This document shows positions 50,047-58,782 of a stretch of DNA of 64,000 nt, in pieces. Within the stretch, counting starts at the first letter, position 1, and the number at the start of each line of letters is the position of its first letter. The position numbers were made by a program, and so were the translations under genes. The stretch spans positions 62,001-126,000 of IMG/VR virus record IMGVR_UViG_3300023184_000025, one strand, 5' to 3'. Source of the DNA: a virus. Under the pieces are notes generated by a model. The model ran no database searches, was not told the DNA's origin, and saw only the letters and a program-made list of their open reading frames with translations.

Positions 50047-50382
50047 TTATAAACCTTTTTTGTTCAAAGCTCGTTTGGCCATTTTGTCAACTGTGTCTCT
50101 AGCCTTGTCTACGGACATGGTAGAGTCTGGAACTTGTGCTCCTGCAAAAACGATGTCGTTGCCCTGAATATTATCTATTAGATTACTAAGGGGAGGTTGT
50201 TGTATTGCTGTTATCAATTGATCCTTACTAAGACTAATTCCCATACTTTGGGCTAATCTTAAAAAGGCATCAACTGATATTTGTTTTTGGGCGTTGGTGT
50301 CACCCGCACGTCCAATTAAAAATTGTGTTAACGCTTCGAGTTCTGAATTGTTAACACCTTGTTCAATCTCGTCTAGTCGCAT
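50047..50382 (-). CDS. Virion-assembly-associated protein (hypothetical)
   Basis: A 111-residue helical protein (MRLDEIEQGVNNSELEALTQ). It overlaps the stop of the scaffold-like gene upstream by one base (TAATG), so the two are coupled. Likely in head or tail assembly by position. Not identified. Confidence 0.5.
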   Translation of the reverse strand: MRLDEIEQGVNNSELEALTQFLIGRAGDTNAQKQISVDAFLRLAQSMGISLSKDQLITAIQQPPLSNLIDNIQGNDIVFAGAQVPDSTMSVDKARDTVDKMAKRALNKKGL

Positions 50383-51287
50383 TATCGACGATCACGACCC
50401 AACGACGACGCTGGAGGTAAATCATCTTCGGCAGCGTCGACATCTAGGTCGGCAGCATCTGCGTCAAGATCAGCGGCATCGCCATCTAGGTCAGCACCAG
50501 CATCAAGATCGGCAGCTGGGTCAGCGGCTAAATCTTCTTCGCCAGGAACAACAGGTGCTTGTCCAGTTAATACGGCTTGGGCGCCTTCAAGTTGAGTTTT
50601 GCCTGCTTGCACAGCACCCAGCAATGTGCTCAATGCGGCTGTGGCATCAGCTTGGAACTTGGTGGCTTGATCAATCCCCATGTCGTTACGAATGCTGTCA
50701 GTCAATGCTGGTAAGTCTTTGAACTGCATTTCAGATATCTGTTCAAGCATTTTTTGAATCTGGTCAACCATGTCCTGTGCGGCTAGCACAACTTGAGCTT
50801 GTTGAATTTCGCTTTCTCTTAATCGACGTTTTGCAATTCTTGTTGTCTCTGCCATGCCTAAATTAGGTTGGCTTATTTGCTTCTGAATATTACGAACCTG
50901 TTCCTGCGCTGCCTTCAGTTGATCTTGTAGAGCTTTTTTCTGCTTGGCAATTTGAGCAGCCTGCTGTGCAGGGTTAACTGCTGGCTGACCAGGAACAGCG
51001 CCTGGAGCAGTAGGTGCAGTACCTGGTGTTGGAGGAATTTCCTCTGACAGTCTACTAGCAAGTCCTTGCTCAAGCATGATTAGCTTTAGGTAAGCAGGCT
51101 GTCTTTCACTCTTGTGAAAAGCAGGAGTGCGTTGATGCTCTTTGATTAGGTTTCTAACCTGTGTGAGCATCTGGCGTGTTTGGCCAGTGTTTAACCGGTC
51201 AAAGTGTACAGAATAACCTAAACGGTTTTCAAGTACCTTTTCGGTCTGTTTTGAAATTCGACGTGCGTCCAGTTCTTGCAGTTTCAT
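50382..51287 (-). CDS. Scaffold-like virion assembly protein
   Basis: A 301-residue protein. The N-terminus (MKLQELDARRISKQTEKVLE), a Pro-rich linker, a coiled-coil-like middle (AQIAKQKKALQDQLKAAQE) and an Asp/Ala-rich acidic tail (DLDGDAADLDADAADLDVD) resemble prohead core proteins of T4-like phages. Inferred role in capsid assembly. Overlaps the gene before it by 59 bases and the one after by 1. Confidence 0.6.
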   Translation of the reverse strand: MKLQELDARRISKQTEKVLENRLGYSVHFDRLNTGQTRQMLTQVRNLIKEHQRTPAFHKSERQPAYLKLIMLEQGLASRLSEEIPPTPGTAPTAPGAVPGQPAVNPAQQAAQIAKQKKALQDQLKAAQEQVRNIQKQISQPNLGMAETTRIAKRRLRESEIQQAQVVLAAQDMVDQIQKMLEQISEMQFKDLPALTDSIRNDMGIDQATKFQADATAALSTLLGAVQAGKTQLEGAQAVLTGQAPVVPGEEDLAADPAADLDAGADLDGDAADLDADAADLDVDAAEDDLPPASSLGRDRR

Positions 51288-51756
51288 TATTGAATCCTCT
51301 AATTTGCCAGTATTTAGCCAGATTTACACATTTGTCTAGCTGTTCTTTTATAGATACTATGTGCATCTTTTTGCTTTGAACTTTAAGATATGCAATTTCT
51401 CTATGATTTTGATCTTTAAAACTTCGAGCCAGCAATTCACGAACGCCGACATCTCTAGATAAATGTGTGAGTTTTTCATCTAGCATTTTTATAGTATTAG
51501 ATAAGGTATACTGATTGTACTTGTCTGAAATGCACCAACTAATAGCATGGCGCATTACTGAAAATTCTCCACAGACAGTATCTCTTATTTTAACTACAAA
51601 TACGTTGTTTTCTTTAAAGATAAAGTATTTGTCAAACACCTGGTATTGATTGTTTCCTTCTAATGGAATAATCATATTGGTTTTCAACGAATCCAGGTCA
51701 GGCTGGACTAGTTGCTCAAGACGAACCAGTGCGTTTTTTATTGTTTGTTTTTTCAT
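51229..51756 (-). CDS. Conserved phage protein of unknown function
   Basis: A 175-residue protein with mixed folds: YQVFDKYFIFKENNVFVVK then VRELLARSFKDQNHR and a basic end. Its end overlaps the start of the scaffold-like gene. Possibly assembly-related. A TAAATA box at 51311 lies inside it, upstream of the scaffold-like gene. Confidence 0.55.
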   Translation of the reverse strand: MKKQTIKNALVRLEQLVQPDLDSLKTNMIIPLEGNNQYQVFDKYFIFKENNVFVVKIRDTVCGEFSVMRHAISWCISDKYNQYTLSNTIKMLDEKLTHLSRDVGVRELLARSFKDQNHREIAYLKVQSKKMHIVSIKEQLDKCVNLAKYWQIRGFNNETARTGRTSNFKTDRKGT

Positions 51757-52013
51757 TTAAGTATATACTGTGTCACTAACCAAGCCACTGTGGCAGTTAG
51801 TGTCCCAATAATTCCTAAGCCCCAATTGATCAACTGAGTGTTTCGTTTTTCTGCCATTGACTGAACCATGGCATGCATTTCTTTAATGTCATTTTTAATT
51901 TCGTCGATGCAAACAATCATGCTGTCTATACGAATTTCCAATGCATTGTAGCGTTCTGCGCACAGTTCAACGTGTGCTTCTAAACTTTTCTTTTCAATAT
52001 CAGTTGTATCCAT
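51753..52013 (-). CDS. Coiled coil plus membrane anchor (XhlA/holin-like)
   Basis: An 86-residue protein: an acidic coiled coil (ALEIRIDSMIVCIDEIKND) followed by one membrane helix near residues 64-84 (INWGLGIIGTLTATVAWLVT). The layout matches XhlA-type membrane proteins linked to lysis. Overlaps its downstream gene by 4 bases. Confidence 0.55.
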   Translation of the reverse strand: MDTTDIEKKSLEAHVELCAERYNALEIRIDSMIVCIDEIKNDIKEMHAMVQSMAEKRNTQLINWGLGIIGTLTATVAWLVTQYILK

Positions 52014-52031
52014 GATTGTTTCCCCAATACG

Positions 52032-52457
52032 TTATTTATTGTGTGCAGACTCAAAAACAATGTTTGTTCTAGGGATTAACACACCATCAAATCTATCTGT
52101 TTCTTCTAAGTTAACCAACATAGGAACACCGTTGCAGTCGTAGTATAGTGCGCCTACACTATCGTTGCCTAATTGTAAGGCAGTTGGTTGTTCAACTGTG
52201 AATTCAAATTCCCAGATCTTTTTTCCATCTTCTATCACTGTCACAGGATCAGTAATGTCTACAGGAGAGGTTCTAAGACTAATGATTTGATTAACTGTTT
52301 CCCAGTTTCTCTGTTGATTTCTAGCATGATGCCAATCAGTCTGATTATTAACAGTTGTACCTGTTTTTGTTGTTAACGGTATCTGTGAGGATTTAAAATG
52401 ACTTTTTATACCAGTTGGCGTAATGTCAAAATACGTATAACATCTTAATCTTATCAT
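52032..52457 (-). CDS. Conserved phage protein, virion-type
   Basis: A 141-residue beta-rich protein starting MIRLRCYTYFDITPTGIK, with RNQQRNWETVNQIISLR in the middle. The type is familiar from T4-like phages near virion genes; function unknown. A TAAATA box lies 4 bases before the ATG. Confidence 0.6.
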   Translation of the reverse strand: MIRLRCYTYFDITPTGIKSHFKSSQIPLTTKTGTTVNNQTDWHHARNQQRNWETVNQIISLRTSPVDITDPVTVIEDGKKIWEFEFTVEQPTALQLGNDSVGALYYDCNGVPMLVNLEETDRFDGVLIPRTNIVFESAHNK

Positions 52458-52461
52458 ATGG

Positions 52462-52467
52462 TATTTA
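52462..52467 (-). promoter_or_regulatory. Candidate T4-like late promoter
   Basis: TAAATA followed by 4 bases and the ATG at 52457, no ribosome site. Confidence 0.4.
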
Positions 52468-52480
52468 ACGGCCAAAAAAA

Positions 52481-52501
52481 ACCCTGGAATAAATCCAGGG
52501 T
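52481..52501 (-). terminator. Rho-independent terminator
   Basis: Stem ACCCTGGA/TCCAGGGT with a 5-base loop, followed by TTTTTTT on the minus strand. It ends the 156-residue structural gene. Confidence 0.88.
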
Positions 52502-52523
52502 AGTTTTACACGGTGAGTGTTGA

Positions 52524-52994
52524 TTAGGCCAACTTGAAGCCTGGGTTAGTAACAAGTGTGCCGCTAACGTTAACACCAGTCACTGTACCATCGCTGGCTG
52601 TGATCTGGATGTTGCCAAGAGCTTGCAATTGTGTCTGCAATGTGCCAGCAGTATAAGCGCCACTTGGGTAAATAGCGTAGCTGATTTGACCGTTTGAAGC
52701 GTCGCCTTCTACTTGGTAGATAGCAATAGTAGATGTAGTCTGGATCGACTGGTTGAGTTGAACAACAACACCTGGATTGAATACTGTACCGCCGCCACTG
52801 TAGTTACCCAGTTGTGGACGCAGATCGATTGCTGTAGCTGAGCCGTCTTTAACTAGAACTTTGAAAAAGTCTAGCTTTGGACCTTGCATCTGCACTAGTG
52901 CATCAGCTGAAATTGTACCAGTCTGTGGACCGTTGTTAATGTCTAACGCAAATACCGGTTGCGCATCACCGTTGAATGGTGGAAAATATGCCAT
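52524..52994 (-). CDS. Probable abundant virion structural protein
   Basis: A 156-residue protein, Gly/Thr/Val-rich, likely a beta fold, with no Cys or Trp. It has a TAAATA box, a leader hairpin (GGCC/GGCC), AAGGAG and a strong terminator, a layout expected for a highly expressed late gene such as a decoration or tail protein. No name can be given. Confidence 0.6.
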   Translation of the reverse strand: MAYFPPFNGDAQPVFALDINNGPQTGTISADALVQMQGPKLDFFKVLVKDGSATAIDLRPQLGNYSGGGTVFNPGVVVQLNQSIQTTSTIAIYQVEGDASNGQISYAIYPSGAYTAGTLQTQLQALGNIQITASDGTVTGVNVSGTLVTNPGFKLA

Positions 52995-53036
52995 TTTAAA
53001 ATCTCCTTATGTTTGTGGCCTTGTTGGGCCTGCTTT

Positions 53037-53042
53037 TATTTA
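53037..53042 (-). promoter_or_regulatory. Candidate T4-like late promoter
   Basis: ATAAATA about 42 bases before the ATG at 52994, with a hairpin and AAGGAG between. Confidence 0.45.
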
Positions 53043-53063
53043 TGTCAAATCGGAAAAAATGGC

Positions 53064-55016
53064 TTATCTGGGATTGTTTTGTTGGGCGTTACCAGCTGAA
53101 AAAACGCCGCGGTTTACCAGCTTAACCAGGCCGTGAGGTGTGTTAACCACAAACCCTTCGCCTTCGGCTTTACCAGCTGTGGTTTGTTTTAATCCATTCA
53201 CTTGTTGTTCAAGCTGTTGCGCCATGCCAAGCTTGGCATTATAAATGCCGTCCCAAATTTGTTGTAGGCCTGTGTATGCAGGACTGGGAACAATTTTACC
53301 TGCTCGATCTAAAGTGAACAATTTGCCTGGCAGGTTGTCAGTTTTAGCATTGTATTGTCCTTGAACATCCGGATTGCCAGCCACTAACTCAGCATATTGT
53401 TTGCCGCTGGTATTGACTTTGAGCCAGTTGTGTAGGCTCAGCGTTGTGCCGCCAATGATGCGCTGATTGAAATAGGTCTGAATTCTCTGTCTGACAGATC
53501 CAGGAAGCGAGTTCAGCAATTCGTCTACTGCCGTGCCGTATGTGGATACTGCTTTTTTGGCCGCTGAAAGATTGGGCTTAGACAGTTTGAATTTTGTGCC
53601 CAGAGTTGGTGTTAATATAGCCACACCACCCGGTACATTCTCTAATCCTTGTCCATCCCATACTTGTGCTGTTTTATCACCCAGCTTGTTAAAGTGTTGA
53701 TGCACAACAATGCCTCCCGACTTGCCATTGATAATTTGTCCTTCGGGGCTGTTGGCTGGGATAGAATATTGAACCAAATTGGGTCTGAACTGGTATTCAC
53801 CGCTGGTGGGTGTTAGCTTGCCAGCCCACAACAAATCCCCCCAGTAAAATCCTGAGCCTTTGGTAGCCGCATCTAGGCCAGGCCAAATAGCTTTTAACTT
53901 AGGGTATAAATCTGTTCTTAAATTGCCACTTTTCTTTTGTTGATCGTATTTGATCCAATCTTCAGGGCTTTGTGCGGCATAGCCAGCGTCGAACATGTAC
54001 TTGTCCATCACAGACAGACGTCCATTGGGCAAGCGACCAAAGACCAATGCAGGTTTACCGTCCCATTTGATTGTGATATTTTTGTCATTGCTGGCGGCAG
54101 CTTCTAGGCCTTGTATGGCTCGAGATGCGGCTTGGCTATTGCCCATAAAGAAAGCATCTTCGGGGTGCGGAATTCTTGGATCTTTCTTGGCAGGCATTGT
54201 TGTGTCGGCTTCAACCAAGGGTTGCATGCCTTGATTAACAATTCTGTCACGAAGTTTTGCAATAAAACTCACATCACTTTCTTGCACTTGCCCTGGCTCT
54301 TGTAAGCCGTCTCTGGTTAGGTATTCTCTAAAGTCCTGTAACTTGGCTTCACGGTCAGGATCTTTGGACAATGCGGTATAGATGTTTTCAACTGTGGACA
54401 AATCTTTAATAGTAGCTGTAGGGCCAAGTAAAATTTTTGCCGCTTGATCAGGATCCAGAGTTAACACATTTTCTGTGGCACGACTAATGATTCCTTTGGC
54501 ACTGGCCTTAAGTCCCAATGCTTTGGCCACGCTACTCATCAAGACATTTCTATACATGCCTTTGTATTCTGAACCGGCGCCTCCACCTAACCAAAAAGTA
54601 CCCCAATTGAGATTGGGCATTAACATAAAGTCCGTTTGCACAAATCCTTTTGTTGGATCTCCTGCAATAGGAGTTTTAAAATGTACTGCTTCGCCGCTTA
54701 ATTTTACCCATTCTTTTGGGTCTTGTTTCATTTTAATAATGAACTGGTCTAGATTTGCTTTTAACTGTGGTTTACTGATTTCGTTGCTATCAACTGCAAG
54801 GTCCAGGTCACCAGATGTGGGTTTTTTTCCTGTACTGCCCAGCCAGCGTCGCGGATATCCAGTGGATGGATCTTTGTCGTCGCTTAGATCAAGACCTGTG
54901 ACTCCTTCTAACCATTTAATGGTTGCCGGAACATCACTTTGACTGATACGCTGTGTTAATGGCTGACCCTGTGCATCTTTAAACACGTTGCCGCCTTCTA
55001 GCAACCTGTTGATCAT
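53064..55016 (-). CDS. Putative nucleotidyltransferase/ligase-like phage protein
   Basis: A 650-residue protein. Residues 60-76 (GSTGKKPTSGDLDLAVD) fit a nucleotidyltransferase motif with paired Asp; the third may be in VQTDFMLMP near 129. Residues 317-323 (KWDGKPA) resemble motif I (KxDG) of DNA/RNA ligases. So it may join or tag nucleic acids. The two signatures are 240 residues apart and could be two domains. Similar proteins occur in T4-like marine phages, I believe. Overlaps both neighbours by 4 bases. Confidence 0.6.
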   Translation of the reverse strand: MINRLLEGGNVFKDAQGQPLTQRISQSDVPATIKWLEGVTGLDLSDDKDPSTGYPRRWLGSTGKKPTSGDLDLAVDSNEISKPQLKANLDQFIIKMKQDPKEWVKLSGEAVHFKTPIAGDPTKGFVQTDFMLMPNLNWGTFWLGGGAGSEYKGMYRNVLMSSVAKALGLKASAKGIISRATENVLTLDPDQAAKILLGPTATIKDLSTVENIYTALSKDPDREAKLQDFREYLTRDGLQEPGQVQESDVSFIAKLRDRIVNQGMQPLVEADTTMPAKKDPRIPHPEDAFFMGNSQAASRAIQGLEAAASNDKNITIKWDGKPALVFGRLPNGRLSVMDKYMFDAGYAAQSPEDWIKYDQQKKSGNLRTDLYPKLKAIWPGLDAATKGSGFYWGDLLWAGKLTPTSGEYQFRPNLVQYSIPANSPEGQIINGKSGGIVVHQHFNKLGDKTAQVWDGQGLENVPGGVAILTPTLGTKFKLSKPNLSAAKKAVSTYGTAVDELLNSLPGSVRQRIQTYFNQRIIGGTTLSLHNWLKVNTSGKQYAELVAGNPDVQGQYNAKTDNLPGKLFTLDRAGKIVPSPAYTGLQQIWDGIYNAKLGMAQQLEQQVNGLKQTTAGKAEGEGFVVNTPHGLVKLVNRGVFSAGNAQQNNPR

Positions 55017-55978
55017 TTTTTACCTTTAGATTCAACCACTGCTATTTTTTTCTTTTTCTTGACTCTACTCTCTTTTAAGTCAGTACCTCCTGTGCGCATC
55101 CACATATTTCGTATGGCTGATCTCACAGCTGGAGAGCCAGTGGATCCATCAGCATCTGCAAACTCATCAAACATCTTGGTAATCTTTTCTGCAAACTCAT
55201 TTGAATTTGGTTTTACTGGTGCTGCCGGGGCAGACGCAGGTTCAGGAGTTGTGCCGCCTGCCATTTGTTGCTGTGCGGCATTAGCGGCAGCGGTTTGCTT
55301 TTGTTGTCTAATTTGTGCAGGTGTTTGTGCTGGTGTAATAGTTGGATTAGGCGCCATTTGTTGCTGTGCAGTGGTGGCAGCAGCCGCTTGCTTTTGTTGT
55401 CTAATTTGTGCAGGTGTTGGTTGAGCAGGTGTTGGTGTTGTTGCTGGAGTAGTAGCCGGTGGTGTTGTTGCTGGTGGCGTTGCTGGAGTAGTAGCCGGAG
55501 TAGTAGCTGGTGGCGTTGCTGGATTATTTCCGCCGCGTTGACCTTTGGGTTGTCTTTGTTGCATACGTGCGGCACTAGTTCTGACAGCCAACGACTGAAA
55601 TGCCGCAGGTAACTCCTTGGGAGCATTTTTCTTAGATGCAACATACTGAATAGCCTGATCTACCCGAGCCTTGCTGGTCGGGTCAAGTTGACTCATTTGA
55701 CCACCTAACATAACTTTGTTAACAAAATCTGAAAGGTTAGCAGTATATTCCTGATCACTAATAGGTTGTCCCATATTAGCACGTTGCAGATTCACGGTCT
55801 TGTTAATCCAATTTTGGGAGGCAACCTGTGCCAATTTTTTCATTGACTCGTCGTTTTGCATGGCTTTGATTTTTTGATCGTAGCTCATGTTTGCCAATGC
55901 AGGATCTCGGCTCACAGCCGCTTTTAAATAATCCATAACACCTGCTTCGGTAAGTTTTGTTAGCTCATGAATCTGCAT
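55013..55978 (-). CDS. Pro/Thr/Gln-rich structural or assembly protein
   Basis: A 321-residue protein. A helical N-terminus (MQIHELTKLTEAGVMDYL...), a P/T-rich tract (ATTPATTPATPPATTPP) near residues 155-190, two copies of a TPAQIRQQKQ...QQQMA repeat, then a helical C-terminus and a basic end (RVKKKKKIA). It resembles capsid-assembly or tail-linker proteins. Overlaps the following ligase-like gene by 4 bases. Confidence 0.6.
   Translation of the reverse strand: MQIHELTKLTEAGVMDYLKAAVSRDPALANMSYDQKIKAMQNDESMKKLAQVASQNWINKTVNLQRANMGQPISDQEYTANLSDFVNKVMLGGQMSQLDPTSKARVDQAIQYVASKKNAPKELPAAFQSLAVRTSAARMQQRQPKGQRGGNNPATPPATTPATTPATPPATTPPATTPATTPTPAQPTPAQIRQQKQAAAATTAQQQMAPNPTITPAQTPAQIRQQKQTAAANAAQQQMAGGTTPEPASAPAAPVKPNSNEFAEKITKMFDEFADADGSTGSPAVRSAIRNMWMRTGGTDLKESRVKKKKKIAVVESKGKK
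55258..55420 (-). repeat. Two imperfect ~70-base direct repeats in coding sequence
   Basis: About 68 bases at 55258-55325 recur at 55353-55420 (starting GCCATTTGTTGCTGTGC on the plus strand). They encode TPAQIRQQKQ...QQQMA units. An adjoining P/T-coding region to 55530 has shorter repeats. Confidence 0.7.
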
Positions 55979-56225
55979 TTGTTCTTCTCACTGTTCTAGT
56001 AAATTTACTTGGGTCTTTGTCCCTTATTGCATTGAACAGTTTGCGAACTAGATTTTCTGACTGCTCAGGCGTAAATGATGACTCAATTTGTTCAATCAAT
56101 CTTATAGCTGATGCTATAACATGGTCAGCGCGGCTTTCAATGATATAGCGTTTATCCTGATCTTTATGTCGATCATTGTATAAACCATCTAATTCTTCAA
56201 GAATACTACGTGTTTTCTTTTGCAT
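55965..56225 (-). CDS. Hypothetical phage protein
   Basis: An 86-residue helical protein, charged (MQKKTRSILEELDGLYNDRH). Overlaps the start of the P/T-rich gene by 14 bases. A TAAATA box at 56249-56254 lies upstream. Unknown function. Confidence 0.55.
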   Translation of the reverse strand: MQKKTRSILEELDGLYNDRHKDQDKRYIIESRADHVIASAIRLIEQIESSFTPEQSENLVRKLFNAIRDKDPSKFTRTVRRTNADS

Positions 56226-56278
56226 AATTTGCTCAGGACCTTTAATATTATTTATTTGATTATAACATAGTTTGTCTG

Positions 56279-56284
56279 TAAATA
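56279..56284 (+). promoter_or_regulatory. Candidate T4-like late promoter
   Basis: TAAATA followed by 4 bases and the ATG at 56289, without a ribosome site. Confidence 0.4.
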
Positions 56285-56288
56285 CAAT

Positions 56289-57350
56289 ATGGATACATTT
56301 TGCGTATTACCGTGGTTTAGCAAAGAAATTGACTATAACCACAACGAAACACCGTGTTGTTTATTGCCCAAGAATCACAATCTTGAAGAAATTAAAAAAG
56401 ACTTATTATCTGGTCAACAATCATCTGCTTGTCAAAAATGCTGGTCATTGGAAGATCAAGGTTTAAAAAGTGATCGTCAAGTTAAAAACGAATCTTTAGA
56501 TTTTTATTGGGATAAAGACTTAACAAAAATCATGGAGGATGCCACACACGGTATTACTCCTACACGCATACTAAAATTAACAACCAGTTATACTTGTAAT
56601 GCTACCTGTGTAAGCTGTGGCGCTGGTGCAAGCAGTAGCTGGGCACAACTTGATCGTCGCACAGATCCAACTATACCAATTAAAAAATACAAATTCATTG
56701 ACATAGAAAAAATCAAGCAAGGTGTAGATTTTAAAGAATTAAAAATGCTAAGTTTGCTCGGCGGTGAACCACTGTACGAAAAGAAAAACTTTGACCTGCT
56801 AGAACATTTGCTCGATACAGGCAACGATCAACTATTTGTAAGTATGATAACAAACGGAAGTGTTGTACTGTCAGATAAACAAAAAAGAATACTGTCAAAA
56901 TTTAAAAATCTTAATTTTTCTCTCAGTATTGACGGAGTTGGACCAGTTTTTGAATATCTTAGATTTCCGTTAAAATGGGATCAGTTGATTCAGAATCTTC
57001 AATTCTTTAAAGAAATTTCTGAGAATGTTAGTTCAAATTATACATTAAGTAATTTGAATTTATTGTACCATAATCAAACAAAACAATGGTTTGATCAAAA
57101 TCATATAGTATATTCTGTAAATCCAATTTATAAACCAGTTTGGTTACAGCCAAGATCGTTGACATCAAGTATCAAACAGGTGCTTAAAGAAAAACTCAGC
57201 CCAATGGATTATAACATGTTTGTGGGAGTAGTACACACAGATCAAGACCAACAAAATTTTAATTTAATGTTGGAAAATATCAAATTACAAGACTCTTCAA
57301 AAAATATTTTAATTAAAGATTATTTGCCTGAACTTGTTAACCTGTTTTAA
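56289..57350 (+). CDS. Radical SAM protein, second paralogue
   Basis: A 353-residue protein. CxxxCxxC at Cys103, Cys107 and Cys110 binds the SAM-cleaving cluster, and GGEP follows near residue 159. The N-terminal Cys5, Cys23, Cys24, Cys48 and Cys51 (ACQKCW) match the auxiliary-cluster pattern of the gene at 5413. It is shorter at the C-terminus. It converges with the helicase gene by 14 bases. Substrate unknown. Confidence 0.82.
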   Translation: MDTFCVLPWFSKEIDYNHNETPCCLLPKNHNLEEIKKDLLSGQQSSACQKCWSLEDQGLKSDRQVKNESLDFYWDKDLTKIMEDATHGITPTRILKLTTSYTCNATCVSCGAGASSSWAQLDRRTDPTIPIKKYKFIDIEKIKQGVDFKELKMLSLLGGEPLYEKKNFDLLEHLLDTGNDQLFVSMITNGSVVLSDKQKRILSKFKNLNFSLSIDGVGPVFEYLRFPLKWDQLIQNLQFFKEISENVSSNYTLSNLNLLYHNQTKQWFDQNHIVYSVNPIYKPVWLQPRSLTSSIKQVLKEKLSPMDYNMFVGVVHTDQDQQNFNLMLENIKLQDSSKNILIKDYLPELVNLF

Positions 57351-58779
57351 TTTGTCCTAGCAATTGCTTTAATTTAGCACTTTGAACATCAGCTGACACC
57401 TTCGGTGGTTGTTCCCATGCTGGTGTTCCTGTAGGCTTTTCCCATTTGGTTGACGTTGGAGTTACAGTTGTGTTGTCAGTCACATTACTTTTTGTTTTGA
57501 TTGAGTCCATAATGTTAAACTTAGGACCTCCTCGAAAATTATCATTATCTGCAATGCCTGGATCAGTAATACGCATAGTTTCAATGTTGTATTCCAAATC
57601 AATCTTTTGTCCTACACCTGTTGAACTCCGACTCTTCATGCACTGGATTTGATACTTGCCACGCTCTTTCATAGCGCGACTTGTAAAGATACCAAACACG
57701 TTGTCAGCTGTATTAATTTTAGAAATACCACCTGAAATATGACTGTGGTCAAATTCAATTTCTTCCACAGCTGATCGATTCAACTGCGATGCTGTAACCA
57801 TTAACATGCCAAGTTCCTTGGCCAAGTTACGTAATTCCTCACTCACATACTTGTCTTTTACAAACAAGTCATTGGGGCTAACCTTGGCACTTACCGGCAT
57901 CAACAAGTCCAAATAGTCAATCATCATAAAGTCTACTTTGATTCCTGTCTGGATCTGTACTTCTTTAACATAACTCCTAATGTCATTAATGTTGCTTTGT
58001 GCTGGCAATGCCTTGACTCGATATTGTCCAGATTTTTTACTGACCAGTCGAACCTTCAGAGTAGTAGTATCAATGTCTTTGCGGATGTCTTTGGTACTCA
58101 TGCTGGTTAGCATAGCATCTGTGCGCAAACTAGTGAGCTCTTCACTAAGTTCCAGTGTAATGTACACTCCACTGAGTCCTTGTTGTAACCAGTTAAGCGC
58201 AATGTTCATCATGACCAAACTCTTGCCTGATCCTGATCCGCCTGCAAAGATGTTGAGTTCGCCCCTGCTAAATCCACCATACAACAACTTATCCAGTTGC
58301 GGCCAACCTGTTGATACTTGCCCACCCGAGTTAAAGTATTTGTTGATACGTGCCGCAGGATCAGCAAAGTAATCTGTGCCCATGTCTTTGGTGAGAGAGA
58401 TTTGCACAGCGTCTTTGATCAGTTTTTCTACAGGTTCAAAATCGCCTTTTTCCAACAGGTCTGCACTTTTAAGAATAGCACGTTCAAGTTCCTGACGCTT
58501 GGTAAACGATTCAAACTCTCCCATAAACCAATCAAAGTGTCCTCCGTTTAAATCTGGTACGGATGCAAGTTTGATTCCTGTGGTGGCACTGATCTGTGTC
58601 CTGTCAGGCATAGTTTTGTGTTTGTCGGTGTGTTCTTTAATGAACTCGGCTGCCGGTCTTAAACTACGATCAAAGTTTTGCGGATTGTAAATATTTTGAA
58701 CACGCACATAACTACTTGCGTCCTCAAGCATCATTTCTAAGAATAATCGTTGAACATCAACACTATAGTTAGTAAGCAT
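57337..58779 (-). CDS. Replicative DNA helicase (T4 gp41/DnaB family)
   Basis: A 480-residue hexameric helicase. Walker A is AGGSGSGKS (179-187); IDYLDLL is Walker B. The N-terminal ~150 residues form the primase-binding domain. The C-terminal tail ends QLLGQIKTG. T4 gp41 is 475 residues. It unwinds DNA at the fork, with the primase at 59844. Confidence 0.95.
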   Translation of the reverse strand: MLTNYSVDVQRLFLEMMLEDASSYVRVQNIYNPQNFDRSLRPAAEFIKEHTDKHKTMPDRTQISATTGIKLASVPDLNGGHFDWFMGEFESFTKRQELERAILKSADLLEKGDFEPVEKLIKDAVQISLTKDMGTDYFADPAARINKYFNSGGQVSTGWPQLDKLLYGGFSRGELNIFAGGSGSGKSLVMMNIALNWLQQGLSGVYITLELSEELTSLRTDAMLTSMSTKDIRKDIDTTTLKVRLVSKKSGQYRVKALPAQSNINDIRSYVKEVQIQTGIKVDFMMIDYLDLLMPVSAKVSPNDLFVKDKYVSEELRNLAKELGMLMVTASQLNRSAVEEIEFDHSHISGGISKINTADNVFGIFTSRAMKERGKYQIQCMKSRSSTGVGQKIDLEYNIETMRITDPGIADNDNFRGGPKFNIMDSIKTKSNVTDNTTVTPTSTKWEKPTGTPAWEQPPKVSADVQSAKLKQLLGQIKTG

Positions 58780-58782
58780 AAT

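Noticed and set aside
55258-55530. CRISPR-like or mobile repeat array
   Set aside because: The repeats keep the reading frame of a P/T/Q-rich protein and there are no unique spacers. It is coding repeat expansion.
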